From Fimiplasma intestinipullorum (GTDB lineage: Bacteria; Bacillota_I; Bacilli_A; Erysipelotrichales; Coprobacillaceae): a stretch of 59,984 bases of DNA. Both the position numbers and the translations under genes were made by a program. This document shows positions 25,997-33,268 of the stretch, in pieces (positions within the stretch are counted from its first letter, which is position 1; every line of letters begins with the position of its first letter). The stretch lies in contig DVMJ01000040.1 in assembly GCA_018715065.1 (NCBI GenBank), positions 1-59,984 on the forward strand, written 5' to 3'. The notes under the pieces were generated by a model. It was not told where the DNA came from. It saw only the letters and a program-made list of their open reading frames with translations, and searched no databases.

Positions 25997-27077
25997 AGAG
26001 ATGGAAATTCTCCCCTTCAACAAGTCCGCTTGAGTATAGGATCGTCCCGTCATTACAGAGCCACACGGCTTCTACGCCTTCTAATGATTCGACAAAGGCC
26101 TGCCCTTCATCAACAGGCATTAAAAATAGTGTGCTCGATAAGAAATCGGCCAGACCAGAATCTTCAGTAATCACGGTAACCGAGCGCATATAGTTTGCCG
26201 GATAAAGCGTTTCAGGATCGATCAGATGATGATAGCGTGTCCCATCTGCGGCAGTAAAATAACGCTGATAATCACCGCTGGTCACAACAGACTGGCCATC
26301 CAGCACGATCGCAACCGTGTTGGCAATATTCGCATAGGCCCCATCCCCTGGAGACTGAACACCGACTGTGAACTGATTTAAACAAGCTGGTAAGACCTTC
26401 GAAAGTGAACTTGGCTTTGCCTCAACGAGACGATGTCCATAACTGACAACGTTCCCTCCCGCAGAGATCAGGAAGCTCTCACAACCAGCCTCAACCAACT
26501 GATTCTTGACCAGCTCGCAGGCATAGCCTTTGGCCACTGCACCGACATCCAATGACATTCCCGCTTCGGTTAAAAAAACCGTTTTCGCTTCTTTATCAAT
26601 TTGCACCTTCTCGATATCGCAATACTGACTGGCCCTTTCCAGGCTATCCGCATCCGGAACCTGAGGGTCAGCAGACTCTCTGGCATCATGCCATAATGAA
26701 AGAACCGGTCCTAAAGCGACATTCACCTTACTGGAATACGTGTGATAATCCGCGATGCTCATCTCTAAGAGATCGATGATTGCCTCATCCACTTCAACCG
26801 CATGATCTCCTGCCGCATCGTTGATCGTCTTGATGTTGTTCAGACCTTCATACGTGTTATACTGATCATAGAGTTCATGATAATGGGTAAAAGCATCTTC
26901 TACCAGTTTAGCATAGGTATCAAAGGTATCCTGGCTATCGGCATACGCTCTAAACTCAAACTGGGTATCGAAAGGACCCATAAAATGACTCTCATACATT
27001 TGCATACCGCCATTTTGGCATGCAGTGAGTAGGGTCAATGTCAAAAAGAGACATAACCCCATGATTAATTTACGCAT
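25986..27077 (-). CDS. apbE: FAD:protein FMN transferase (ApbE), lipoprotein
   Basis: A 363-residue extracytoplasmic enzyme that uses FAD to attach FMN covalently to Thr in DxxSGAT-type motifs of acceptors such as RnfG and RnfD. The N-terminus is a lipoprotein signal (LTLLTACQNGG, Cys near residue 20). Catalytic landmarks: DVGAVAKGYA near 180, VVTSGDYQRYF near 265 and HLIDPETLYP near 283. Start at 27077 with AAGGTGATT. It lies after a terminator and has its own TATAAT. Its substrates are plausibly the flavoproteins encoded just upstream. Confidence 0.94.
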   Translation of the reverse strand: MRKLIMGLCLFLTLTLLTACQNGGMQMYESHFMGPFDTQFEFRAYADSQDTFDTYAKLVEDAFTHYHELYDQYNTYEGLNNIKTINDAAGDHAVEVDEAIIDLLEMSIADYHTYSSKVNVALGPVLSLWHDARESADPQVPDADSLERASQYCDIEKVQIDKEAKTVFLTEAGMSLDVGAVAKGYACELVKNQLVEAGCESFLISAGGNVVSYGHRLVEAKPSSLSKVLPACLNQFTVGVQSPGDGAYANIANTVAIVLDGQSVVTSGDYQRYFTAADGTRYHHLIDPETLYPANYMRSVTVITEDSGLADFLSSTLFLMPVDEGQAFVESLEGVEAVWLCNDGTILYSSGLVEGENFHLYVS

Positions 27078-27093
27078 TTCAATCACCTTCAAA

Positions 27094-27099
27094 ATTATA
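27094..27099 (-). promoter_or_regulatory. Candidate -10 box for apbE
   Basis: TATAAT reads toward apbE, but the predicted transcript start is only about 10 bases before the ATG. A possible -35 (TTGTTT) lies 18 bases upstream. Tentative. Confidence 0.4.
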
Positions 27100-27126
27100 G
27101 CACAACTCGTCAATAGAAAACAATAA

Positions 27127-27144
27127 AAAGGGCTTGCGCCCTTT
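27127..27144 (-). terminator. Terminator after the FMN-binding lipoprotein gene
   Basis: AAAGGGC/GCCCTTT with a 4-base loop, followed by TT-A-TT on the minus strand. It separates the rnf-lipoprotein unit from apbE and may be leaky. Confidence 0.7.
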
Positions 27145-27145
27145 A

Positions 27146-28081
27146 TTATTTCGCTCTTTCGATAGCTTTCAGCAACGTCGCATCAAAACCGCCTGTGCTG
27201 ATGGTACATCCAGAGATGCTGTCGAGTCCTTCTGCATCACTGGCGCCATCAACACGCACCTTGACATCAGAAAGTGTTTTACCGATCATATAATCTTCGT
27301 AAGCATCCGCCTGTTCATACCATTCCTTCTTGATAGGTGAGACATTACGCATATTGTATCCATCTTGTTTTTCGTATTTGGATAGACCAATCGTATTGTA
27401 GTTCTCGACTGACGTGTATTGCTGCGCTTCATCCAGATTCATCCAAACAATCTGACCGGAATCATCCAATGCCACGGAAATAACGATCGTATCCACTAAT
27501 GGACTGCTAGGATCGACGGATACTGAAGAAGTGGCACCAATCTTGGCGACCCCTTCAACTTCCACGGCGTTTGCAAATGCTTTGCTGACAGCCGTCTGGA
27601 AATCATCAATGTTGATCGTACAACCGCTGGCTAGATCCGTTCCTTCCGTTGGCATCGCCGTATAGATCTCATTCACATAAGTGACCGGCGTTGCCGCAAT
27701 TTCTTCTTCCGTCTTACCAATTAAATAATTTTCATAAGCTTCTGCCTGCGAATACCATTCAGCACCGCCGCTGATGTTACCGATCGCTGCTGAAGTCGAT
27801 TGCATGCCATACTGCTCACGCTGTTCAGCATTCGTCTTCAAAACAGGATTCGCAGCTGTTGCAGATTGCTCCACACAGTCCACGTCCGCATAGCTGACCT
27901 TACCCTCACTGTCAATACCGATGGTCGCATAGGTGGTGTAGACCATTCCCGTGTTATCCACACGGGTCATGATTCCCTGACCGACCTTCGTCGTTGTTGA
28001 AACAGGCATGGAAGAAGTGCTCTGACAACCAAACAACAGCATTCCAGCCAAAGCAAGGGTTAACACATTTCCTTTCTTCAT
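27146..28081 (-). CDS. FMN-binding lipoprotein with two repeats (PplA-like)
   Basis: A 311-residue lipoprotein: signal LAGMLLFGCQS (Cys 19), then two related FMN_bind-like repeats. Repeat 1 (about 45-175) has EWYSQAEAYENYLIGKT and ends LASGCTINI. Repeat 2 (about 185-308) has EWYEQADAYEDYMIGKT and ends SISGCTISTGG. In canonical acceptors the flavinylation motif is SGAT; here both read SGCT, keeping the Thr that would carry FMN. The two-domain lipoprotein layout resembles Listeria PplA. It is the last gene after rnfB (9-base gap), AGGAGG start, and likely receives electrons outside the membrane. Confidence 0.85.
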   Translation of the reverse strand: MKKGNVLTLALAGMLLFGCQSTSSMPVSTTTKVGQGIMTRVDNTGMVYTTYATIGIDSEGKVSYADVDCVEQSATAANPVLKTNAEQREQYGMQSTSAAIGNISGGAEWYSQAEAYENYLIGKTEEEIAATPVTYVNEIYTAMPTEGTDLASGCTINIDDFQTAVSKAFANAVEVEGVAKIGATSSVSVDPSSPLVDTIVISVALDDSGQIVWMNLDEAQQYTSVENYNTIGLSKYEKQDGYNMRNVSPIKKEWYEQADAYEDYMIGKTLSDVKVRVDGASDAEGLDSISGCTISTGGFDATLLKAIERAK

Positions 28082-28090
28082 ATTTGCCTC

Positions 28091-28399
28091 CTATAAGCTG
28101 ACCTTTAATGTATTTCCGTCTGGGCCAGGTGTCGTATTTAAGAATTCCACGATTTCTGCTTTCTTTTCAGCTGAAGTTGGTGCACAGCGAGAGACCTTAT
28201 CCACTTCACCTTCAACCAAAGCGGTCGCAAAGCCCTGGCAGCCTGGATAACCACAACCACCGCAGTTGGCGCCGGCCAGTTTACTTGTTACCACTTCAAT
28301 ACGATTATCGACTTCAACCTTTAAATACTTATCCGCAATTCCAAGAATGACTCCCAGAACTGCACCAATCACTGCTAAAGCAAGAATTGCATTGATCAT
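28091..28399 (-). CDS. rnfB: RnfB, short form lacking the ferredoxin domain
   Basis: Only 102 residues. A membrane helix (about 3-22) is followed by the RnfB iron-sulfur motif NCGGCGYPGCQGFA and a later Cys (CX2CX4C...C, residues 46-72) expected to bind a 4Fe-4S cluster. Usual RnfB proteins are 190 residues or more and continue into ferredoxin-like domains with two or more further clusters. Here the stop is followed by the next gene after 9 bases, so there is no room for a frameshifted tail. The ATG overlaps the preceding small gene as ATGA, with GGAGGAG. RnfB normally takes electrons from ferredoxin. Confidence 0.88.
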   Translation of the reverse strand: MINAILALAVIGAVLGVILGIADKYLKVEVDNRIEVVTSKLAGANCGGCGYPGCQGFATALVEGEVDKVSRCAPTSAEKKAEIVEFLNTTPGPDGNTLKVSL

Positions 28400-28581
28400 C
28401 TTTTCTCCTCCTCATGATGAACCGGGTTATGCGTACAGTCATATAACTGACACCCTTCACAACCCGCTTCCAGATTTTCACAGCCTTCTGGTTTAGGTGT
28501 CTTCTTATTGGCCACATAAAGACCGATGTATAAGAAGACTAAGATGGCCATCCAGAAAACTGCCATTAAGATAGATCCCAT
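28396..28581 (-). CDS. Small membrane protein with CX6CX2CX4C motif, inside the rnf operon
   Basis: Sixty-one residues: one membrane helix (about 5-23) and a cytosolic tail with Cys at about 34, 41, 44 and 49 in the pattern CX6CX2CX4C, then His-rich HNPVHHEEE. I do not recognise a family. It starts 2 bases after rnfA and overlaps rnfB by four, so it is translated with the Rnf subunits. Four spaced Cys beside a membrane anchor could hold an Fe-S cluster or zinc. It may compensate for the missing ferredoxin domain of RnfB, which is inference only. Confidence 0.85.
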   Translation of the reverse strand: MGSILMAVFWMAILVFLYIGLYVANKKTPKPEGCENLEAGCEGCQLYDCTHNPVHHEEEKR

Positions 28582-28582
28582 C

Positions 28583-29155
28583 TTATACTAACCCCGTTAA
28601 ACCGTTGATCGCACATGCCATGATAGCTGCTGTGATCAAGGCAATTGGCACACCTTTGAAACCTTCAGGTGTCGTCGCTAATTCCAGTCTTTCACGAATG
28701 GTAGCAAAGATGTAAATGACCAAAGTGAAACCAAGAGGGACAGCTAACCCAGCAACCATCGCTTCAACGAAGTTGTAACCAGCTGTAATGTTATCCAGAG
28801 CCACACCTAATACAGCGCAGTTCGTTGTAATCAAAGGCAAGTAAACACCCATCGCCTTATAAATGGCTGGAGAAGTCTTCTTTAAGAACATCTCAACAAA
28901 CTGAACCAGTGAAGCAATGACCAGGATGAAGGTGATCAAGTCCATGTAAGCAATGTTCAGTGGTACCAATACATAGTAGTACAATAACCAGGTGATGACG
29001 GCTGCAACAAAAATAACGAAAGTAACCGCGATCCCCATAGAGAGTGCGTTCTTACTGTTTTTAGAAACACCTAATAATGGACAAACGGCCAAGAACTTAC
29101 TTAAAACAACGTTATTGATCAATAATAACGAAATAAATAATGCGAAGAGTTCCAT
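28583..29155 (-). CDS. rnfA: Electron transport complex subunit RnfA
   Basis: A 190-residue integral membrane subunit with six helices. It shows the RnfA/NqrE pattern LLINNVVLSKFLAVCPLLGVS near the N-terminus and VYLPLITTNCAVLGVAL near residue 105, each with a conserved Cys that is thought to share an intramembrane Fe centre with RnfE. Start has CTGAGGTGA. It lies 2 bases after rnfE's stop region. Part of the ion-pumping core together with RnfD and RnfE. Confidence 0.96.
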   Translation of the reverse strand: MELFALFISLLLINNVVLSKFLAVCPLLGVSKNSKNALSMGIAVTFVIFVAAVITWLLYYYVLVPLNIAYMDLITFILVIASLVQFVEMFLKKTSPAIYKAMGVYLPLITTNCAVLGVALDNITAGYNFVEAMVAGLAVPLGFTLVIYIFATIRERLELATTPEGFKGVPIALITAAIMACAINGLTGLV

Positions 29156-29157
29156 GT

Positions 29158-29817
29158 TTATTTCACCTCAGCTTTCTTTTGTTCGGCTCTTTTTTTACGT
29201 ACATTACCGATAGTATGAATTACACCGATAATTGTTCCTAAAGTCAGGAAGGCACCTGCCGGCTGACTGAACAAACTGATGGCATATTGGCTTAAGACAT
29301 CAAAACTAAAGATGATCTGAGTGGAATCAAATGGATTGACCAGTTCGATCATTCCTGAACCAATCAGCTGACGGCAGAAAGAAATGATCAGTAAGGCTAA
29401 GGTATAACCACATCCCATGCCGAGCGCATCAAAAATGGAATCAACCACACCATTCTTGCTGGCAAAAGCCTCCGCACGCCCTAAGATGATACAGTTAACA
29501 ACAATCAGCGGAATGAAGACACCTAAAGATTCATACAATGCTGGTGTAAAAGCATTCATGATCAGCTGAACACATTTAACTAATGTCGCAATGATGACAA
29601 TATAGACCGGAATACGAATTTCATCCGGAATGATCTTACGTAACAAGGAAATGATCGTATTTGACATCAGTAAGACACACGTCACGGCAACGCCCATCCC
29701 GATAGCATTGGTTAATGTTGTCGTAATGGCCAGGGATGAACACATACCGAGCATCAAACAGAAGATTGGATTTTCTGTCGTGATACCATTTTTGAAAATA
29801 GCGAACTTATTTTTCAT
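29158..29817 (-). CDS. rnfE: Electron transport complex subunit RnfE
   Basis: A 219-residue six-helix membrane subunit homologous to RnfA and NqrD. Landmarks: NPIFCLMLGMCSSLAIT near residue 17 and FIPLIVVNCIILGRAEAFA near 99, again each with a conserved Cys. The tail is Lys-rich (RKKRAEQKK). AAGGGAGG precedes the ATG. It sits between rnfG and rnfA in the usual C-D-G-E-A-B order. Confidence 0.96.
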   Translation of the reverse strand: MKNKFAIFKNGITTENPIFCLMLGMCSSLAITTTLTNAIGMGVAVTCVLLMSNTIISLLRKIIPDEIRIPVYIVIIATLVKCVQLIMNAFTPALYESLGVFIPLIVVNCIILGRAEAFASKNGVVDSIFDALGMGCGYTLALLIISFCRQLIGSGMIELVNPFDSTQIIFSFDVLSQYAISLFSQPAGAFLTLGTIIGVIHTIGNVRKKRAEQKKAEVK

Positions 29818-29832
29818 CGTATTTTTCCTCCC

Positions 29833-30357
29833 TTAGCGATAATTGGCATTGAAATGTTCGACCGCTTCATTCACACCATCCACCACAGCGCCAGAAGTAA
29901 TGGTCGCACCGGATAATGTATCTACGCCATCATCGATCGATGAAGCATCGAACTGACTAGTGAATTCTGAATCTGCAATACGCGAACCAAAACCAGAAGT
30001 CTCACCTGAATAATTGATTGGGACAAAGCCCTGATAAGTGCCATCCGTATTGATTCCGACCATGAAGGTTACTTCATCTCCATAACCCTGGACTGCACAC
30101 TGATAAACATAGCCTGCAACAGCGCCATCTTTATTGACACTATAAATAGAGGTGATTGCCGTCTCTTCAGGAAGCTCGGCATCCACTGGTTCAAAGGTTT
30201 CGCCCTCACCATATAAAACACTTAAACTTTCCTGAACAGCGGCAATTTGCTGCTGCTCAATAATTGGTGCAGTCAGATCATTGACATAAGAGAGCATGAG
30301 TCCGGATAAGCCACTGATCACTGCTAAGAATACAGCTAATTTTAAAATTTTACCCAT
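29833..30357 (-). CDS. rnfG: Electron transport complex subunit RnfG
   Basis: A 174-residue subunit with one N-terminal membrane helix (about 7-25) and an extracytoplasmic FMN_bind domain. The acceptor motif DTLSGATITS near residue 150 gives the Thr to which ApbE attaches FMN. It also has the GYGDEVTFMVGI and GFGSRI pieces of the fold. Length is typical of short RnfG forms. GAGGTTAGC precedes the start. It passes electrons between RnfD and RnfE/A. Confidence 0.95.
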   Translation of the reverse strand: MGKILKLAVFLAVISGLSGLMLSYVNDLTAPIIEQQQIAAVQESLSVLYGEGETFEPVDAELPEETAITSIYSVNKDGAVAGYVYQCAVQGYGDEVTFMVGINTDGTYQGFVPINYSGETSGFGSRIADSEFTSQFDASSIDDGVDTLSGATITSGAVVDGVNEAVEHFNANYR

Positions 30358-30371
30358 ACGATGCTAACCTC

Positions 30372-31799
30372 CTATTGCACACTGTCCAAAGCGCCACGAA
30401 TCGCATTGATGATCCCATTCGTCGTTTTGGTTGCACCTGTTGTCGTATCTAAGCCATCCAGATCAGCCTTCGTGAAGCTGCCGTTTAAGATCGTATCATA
30501 GAAAACTTGGGCTTTTTCGTTCAGCATCGGACCCGATCCTGCTTCAATCAGGTCACGGCCATAGCCACGTGTTTCACCCTGGTAATCAATGACATCGACA
30601 GAAATAGCATCCCCATCAATAAAGACTTGAACCGTTAATGGTGACGCATTCGAGAATCCCGTTGCCTTCACTGTGATCGACTGATCCGTCTGTTCAACGA
30701 TTTCGGCTGTAATTGGTTCAGGTTCCTGCATGCTTTCAGGTAGTTTCAGACTCGTACTGATAGCACCGATCACGGCTGTCGCTAAGATGACATAACCGAT
30801 AATGATTCCATATTGTCTAGCCTGATGCTGGTCAGTCCGTCCTAAAGTGACATTATCGATCATTGGTGTCAGCATATTCATGATCAGAATAGAGAATAAG
30901 ACACCTTCTGGATAGTTCGCTTTTAAACGAATCAGCATCGTGATAAAGCCTAAAGAAATACCATAGATGATCTTGCCTAATGGGCTGGTTGGTGAAGTGA
31001 CTGGATCAGTCGCCATAAAGATGGCACCAAAAGCGACACCACCAATCGCAATATGCGTTAAGGCCGTCTGAATTGGGTCCAGTCCACAGATAGCGCCCTG
31101 GCAAGCCCCCATGATCAAGACTGTACCTAAATAAGCAACCGGAATACGCCAGTCAAATACTTTACGGATTGCTAAGAACACACCGGCAAGCAAGATCAAG
31201 ATCGTGCATGTTTCGCCCAATGCCGCCGAATACATACCTGTAAAGAGCGTTGGCAGATCAGTGGTGATCGTGCCCACCCAGTTCGTCTGATTCAAAGCTG
31301 TCGTTGGAGTGACGCTAGAAATGATATCCGGTGCATTCGTGCCCAGATAACTCGTCAGGCTCGAACCAAAAGAAAGATGCACAACGACACGTCCAACTAA
31401 GGCTGGGTTAAAGATATTCTGACCAAAGCCACCGTAGATCAGCTTACCAAAGAAGATGGCAATCACGGCACCGATGGCCACAACATATAAAGGTGTTCCA
31501 ATTGGCAGGGTCAGAGCAAAAAGCAGTACCGTTACCCAGCCAAATGAATAACGCATTTCCGTCAGCACATTTTTCTTTTTGCTCACAGCAAAGAAAATGG
31601 CTTCTGTCAAAGCAGCTGCAACTAAGGCAACCGCATAGATTTCAATTGCTTTAATTAAATAATCGGTTCCCACTGTTGAAAAATAATAGAGTGAGAAAAT
31701 AACAATCGCTAAAATGGCAATCGTCAGATCACGCATGATGCGTGGTGTGCTTAATTTCTGACGATAGTTTGGCGAGGTTCTTTTTAAAGTAATCTTCAT
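30372..31799 (-). CDS. rnfD: RnfD fused to a C-terminal FMN-binding domain
   Basis: A 475-residue protein. Residues 1-345 or so are RnfD: about nine membrane helices, the FGGFGQNIFNPALVGR-type segment (IYGGFGQNIFNP) and the flavinylation site TDPVTSPTSP. RnfD usually ends at the NMLTPMIDNVTLGR segment plus a last helix. Here about 115 extra residues follow, ending in GLDTTTGATKTTNGI, a TGAT-type FMN acceptor as in RnfG, after a GYGRDLI piece. So one polypeptide carries a membrane FMN site and a soluble one, in addition to separate RnfG. Start has GAGGGAACTGG. Confidence 0.9.
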   Translation of the reverse strand: MKITLKRTSPNYRQKLSTPRIMRDLTIAILAIVIFSLYYFSTVGTDYLIKAIEIYAVALVAAALTEAIFFAVSKKKNVLTEMRYSFGWVTVLLFALTLPIGTPLYVVAIGAVIAIFFGKLIYGGFGQNIFNPALVGRVVVHLSFGSSLTSYLGTNAPDIISSVTPTTALNQTNWVGTITTDLPTLFTGMYSAALGETCTILILLAGVFLAIRKVFDWRIPVAYLGTVLIMGACQGAICGLDPIQTALTHIAIGGVAFGAIFMATDPVTSPTSPLGKIIYGISLGFITMLIRLKANYPEGVLFSILIMNMLTPMIDNVTLGRTDQHQARQYGIIIGYVILATAVIGAISTSLKLPESMQEPEPITAEIVEQTDQSITVKATGFSNASPLTVQVFIDGDAISVDVIDYQGETRGYGRDLIEAGSGPMLNEKAQVFYDTILNGSFTKADLDGLDTTTGATKTTNGIINAIRGALDSVQ

Positions 31800-31812
31800 T
31801 CCAGTTCCCTCC

Positions 31813-33129
31813 CTATTTCTTCTTCAGTGCGTTTTTCTTAATGTTGGCAAGATTCAAACGACGTTTTGCCTTAACGACAAAATCCGTTACCTCGATCTTT
31901 GAAGGACATGTATAAGTACACATACCACATTCAATACAACGCATGACATCTAATTTTTCCATCATATCAATATTGGCTGCTTTTTCAGCCTGCATGATCT
32001 TGACAGGCTGCAGACGGGATGGACAGTTTTCTGTACACATACCGCATTTCAAACAAGCCAATGTTCTTGTTTCTTCTTTGATCAGGCAGGTAATACCATT
32101 CGTATAAGAACAGATCACAAACTGATCGTTCATGACAGATTTACCCATCATTGGTCCACCGCTTAAAAGCCAGCCTTCCGGCGCATCTGCGTAACCGCCA
32201 ATCTTCTCCACAATATAATTGACAGGTGTACCGACCGCAACCTCTACGTTTTGCGGATCTTTGAATCCGTTTCCAGAGAAAGTCACGACACGTTTGGTAA
32301 TCCCTTCCCCTAAACGAATCCCTTTCGAAAGCGCAATCGCTGTTGAGGCATTGTTGACAATGACGCCTACTTCGGCAGGTAAACGATCATATTCTTTTTT
32401 CATCAGCACACGAACAAGCACGCGTTCCCAACCCATCGGATAGTTATCAGGAACTTCCTTCACTTCGATGTGACGATGACTTTTCGCTTCATTTTGCAGC
32501 AATTCCAACAAATCAGGTTTATGTTCCTTGATTGCGATGATTGCTTTGGAAGCCCCCGCTGCTTTCAGCATGAACTCCGTACCATCAAAAAGCGCAGAAA
32601 TATCCCGTTTCATTGACAAGTGGTCACTTGTTAAGAACGGTTCACATTCTACTCCGTTAATCAGGAGTGTATCAATGCCCTCAGGATGTCCATATTTCAC
32701 ATATGTCGGGAAGCCTGATCCACCCAGTCCGACAAGGCCGAGCTCCTTCATGGCATCCACGATCTCCTGCTGACTTAAAGCATCAGGATCAGCGATATCC
32801 AGAACCTTGACACGATCCTCCTTATGGTTATTTTCAATCACAATGTGATTTTGCGGACGTCCTGTAATGTGCATTCTTTTTTCAATGCCTTTGACTGTCC
32901 CACAAACGGGTGAGTAAATTGGTACATACATGTCTTTACGTACGGCAAGTCTTGTACCGATCACCACTTCGTCGCCTTCTTTTACCAGAACATCAAACTG
33001 TGTAGCTGTTCCAATAACCAATGGAATGTAGACAACATCTGGTGTTTCAATGGATAAGATTGGTTTATCTTTGGTGAGACCTTTTTGTCCATCAAGCTTA
33101 GTACGCCCTTTTCCTGACAAAATTGTCAT
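31813..33129 (-). CDS. rnfC: Electron transport complex subunit RnfC
   Basis: A 438-residue cytosolic subunit related to NADH-dehydrogenase 51-kDa subunits. It has the N-terminal RnfC barrel, the nucleotide/FMN-binding region with GLVGLGGSGFPTYVKY near residue 130, and two 4Fe-4S motifs near the C-terminus, CLKCGMCTENCPS and CIECGMCTYTCPS. These would accept or deliver electrons to NAD. Start at 33129 is fixed by GGAGGGG; seven upstream codons are open. First gene of the rnf unit. Confidence 0.95.
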   Translation of the reverse strand: MTILSGKGRTKLDGQKGLTKDKPILSIETPDVVYIPLVIGTATQFDVLVKEGDEVVIGTRLAVRKDMYVPIYSPVCGTVKGIEKRMHITGRPQNHIVIENNHKEDRVKVLDIADPDALSQQEIVDAMKELGLVGLGGSGFPTYVKYGHPEGIDTLLINGVECEPFLTSDHLSMKRDISALFDGTEFMLKAAGASKAIIAIKEHKPDLLELLQNEAKSHRHIEVKEVPDNYPMGWERVLVRVLMKKEYDRLPAEVGVIVNNASTAIALSKGIRLGEGITKRVVTFSGNGFKDPQNVEVAVGTPVNYIVEKIGGYADAPEGWLLSGGPMMGKSVMNDQFVICSYTNGITCLIKEETRTLACLKCGMCTENCPSRLQPVKIMQAEKAANIDMMEKLDVMRCIECGMCTYTCPSKIEVTDFVVKAKRRLNLANIKKNALKKK

Positions 33130-33166
33130 ATATTCCCCTCCACTTCTCATAATATTTCCACGTACT

Positions 33167-33194
33167 ATTATATCATTCCTCTATTTAATTGCAA
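33167..33194 (-). promoter_or_regulatory. SigmaA promoter of the rnf operon
   Basis: TTGCAA (33189-33194), 16 bases, TATAAT (33167-33172) upstream of rnfC. Confidence 0.75.
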
Positions 33195-33237
33195 ATGCAA
33201 ATCAGTTATTTTCACATCTTGCTAAAGAAACAAAAAA

Positions 33238-33268
33238 ACCATTATGCGAGATCTAATCGCATAATGGT
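33238..33268 (-). terminator. Strong terminator after the TrmA-like gene
   Basis: A 12-bp perfect stem ACCATTATGCGA/TCGCATAATGGT followed by seven T on the minus strand. It overlaps the last codons of the gene. Confidence 0.93.
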
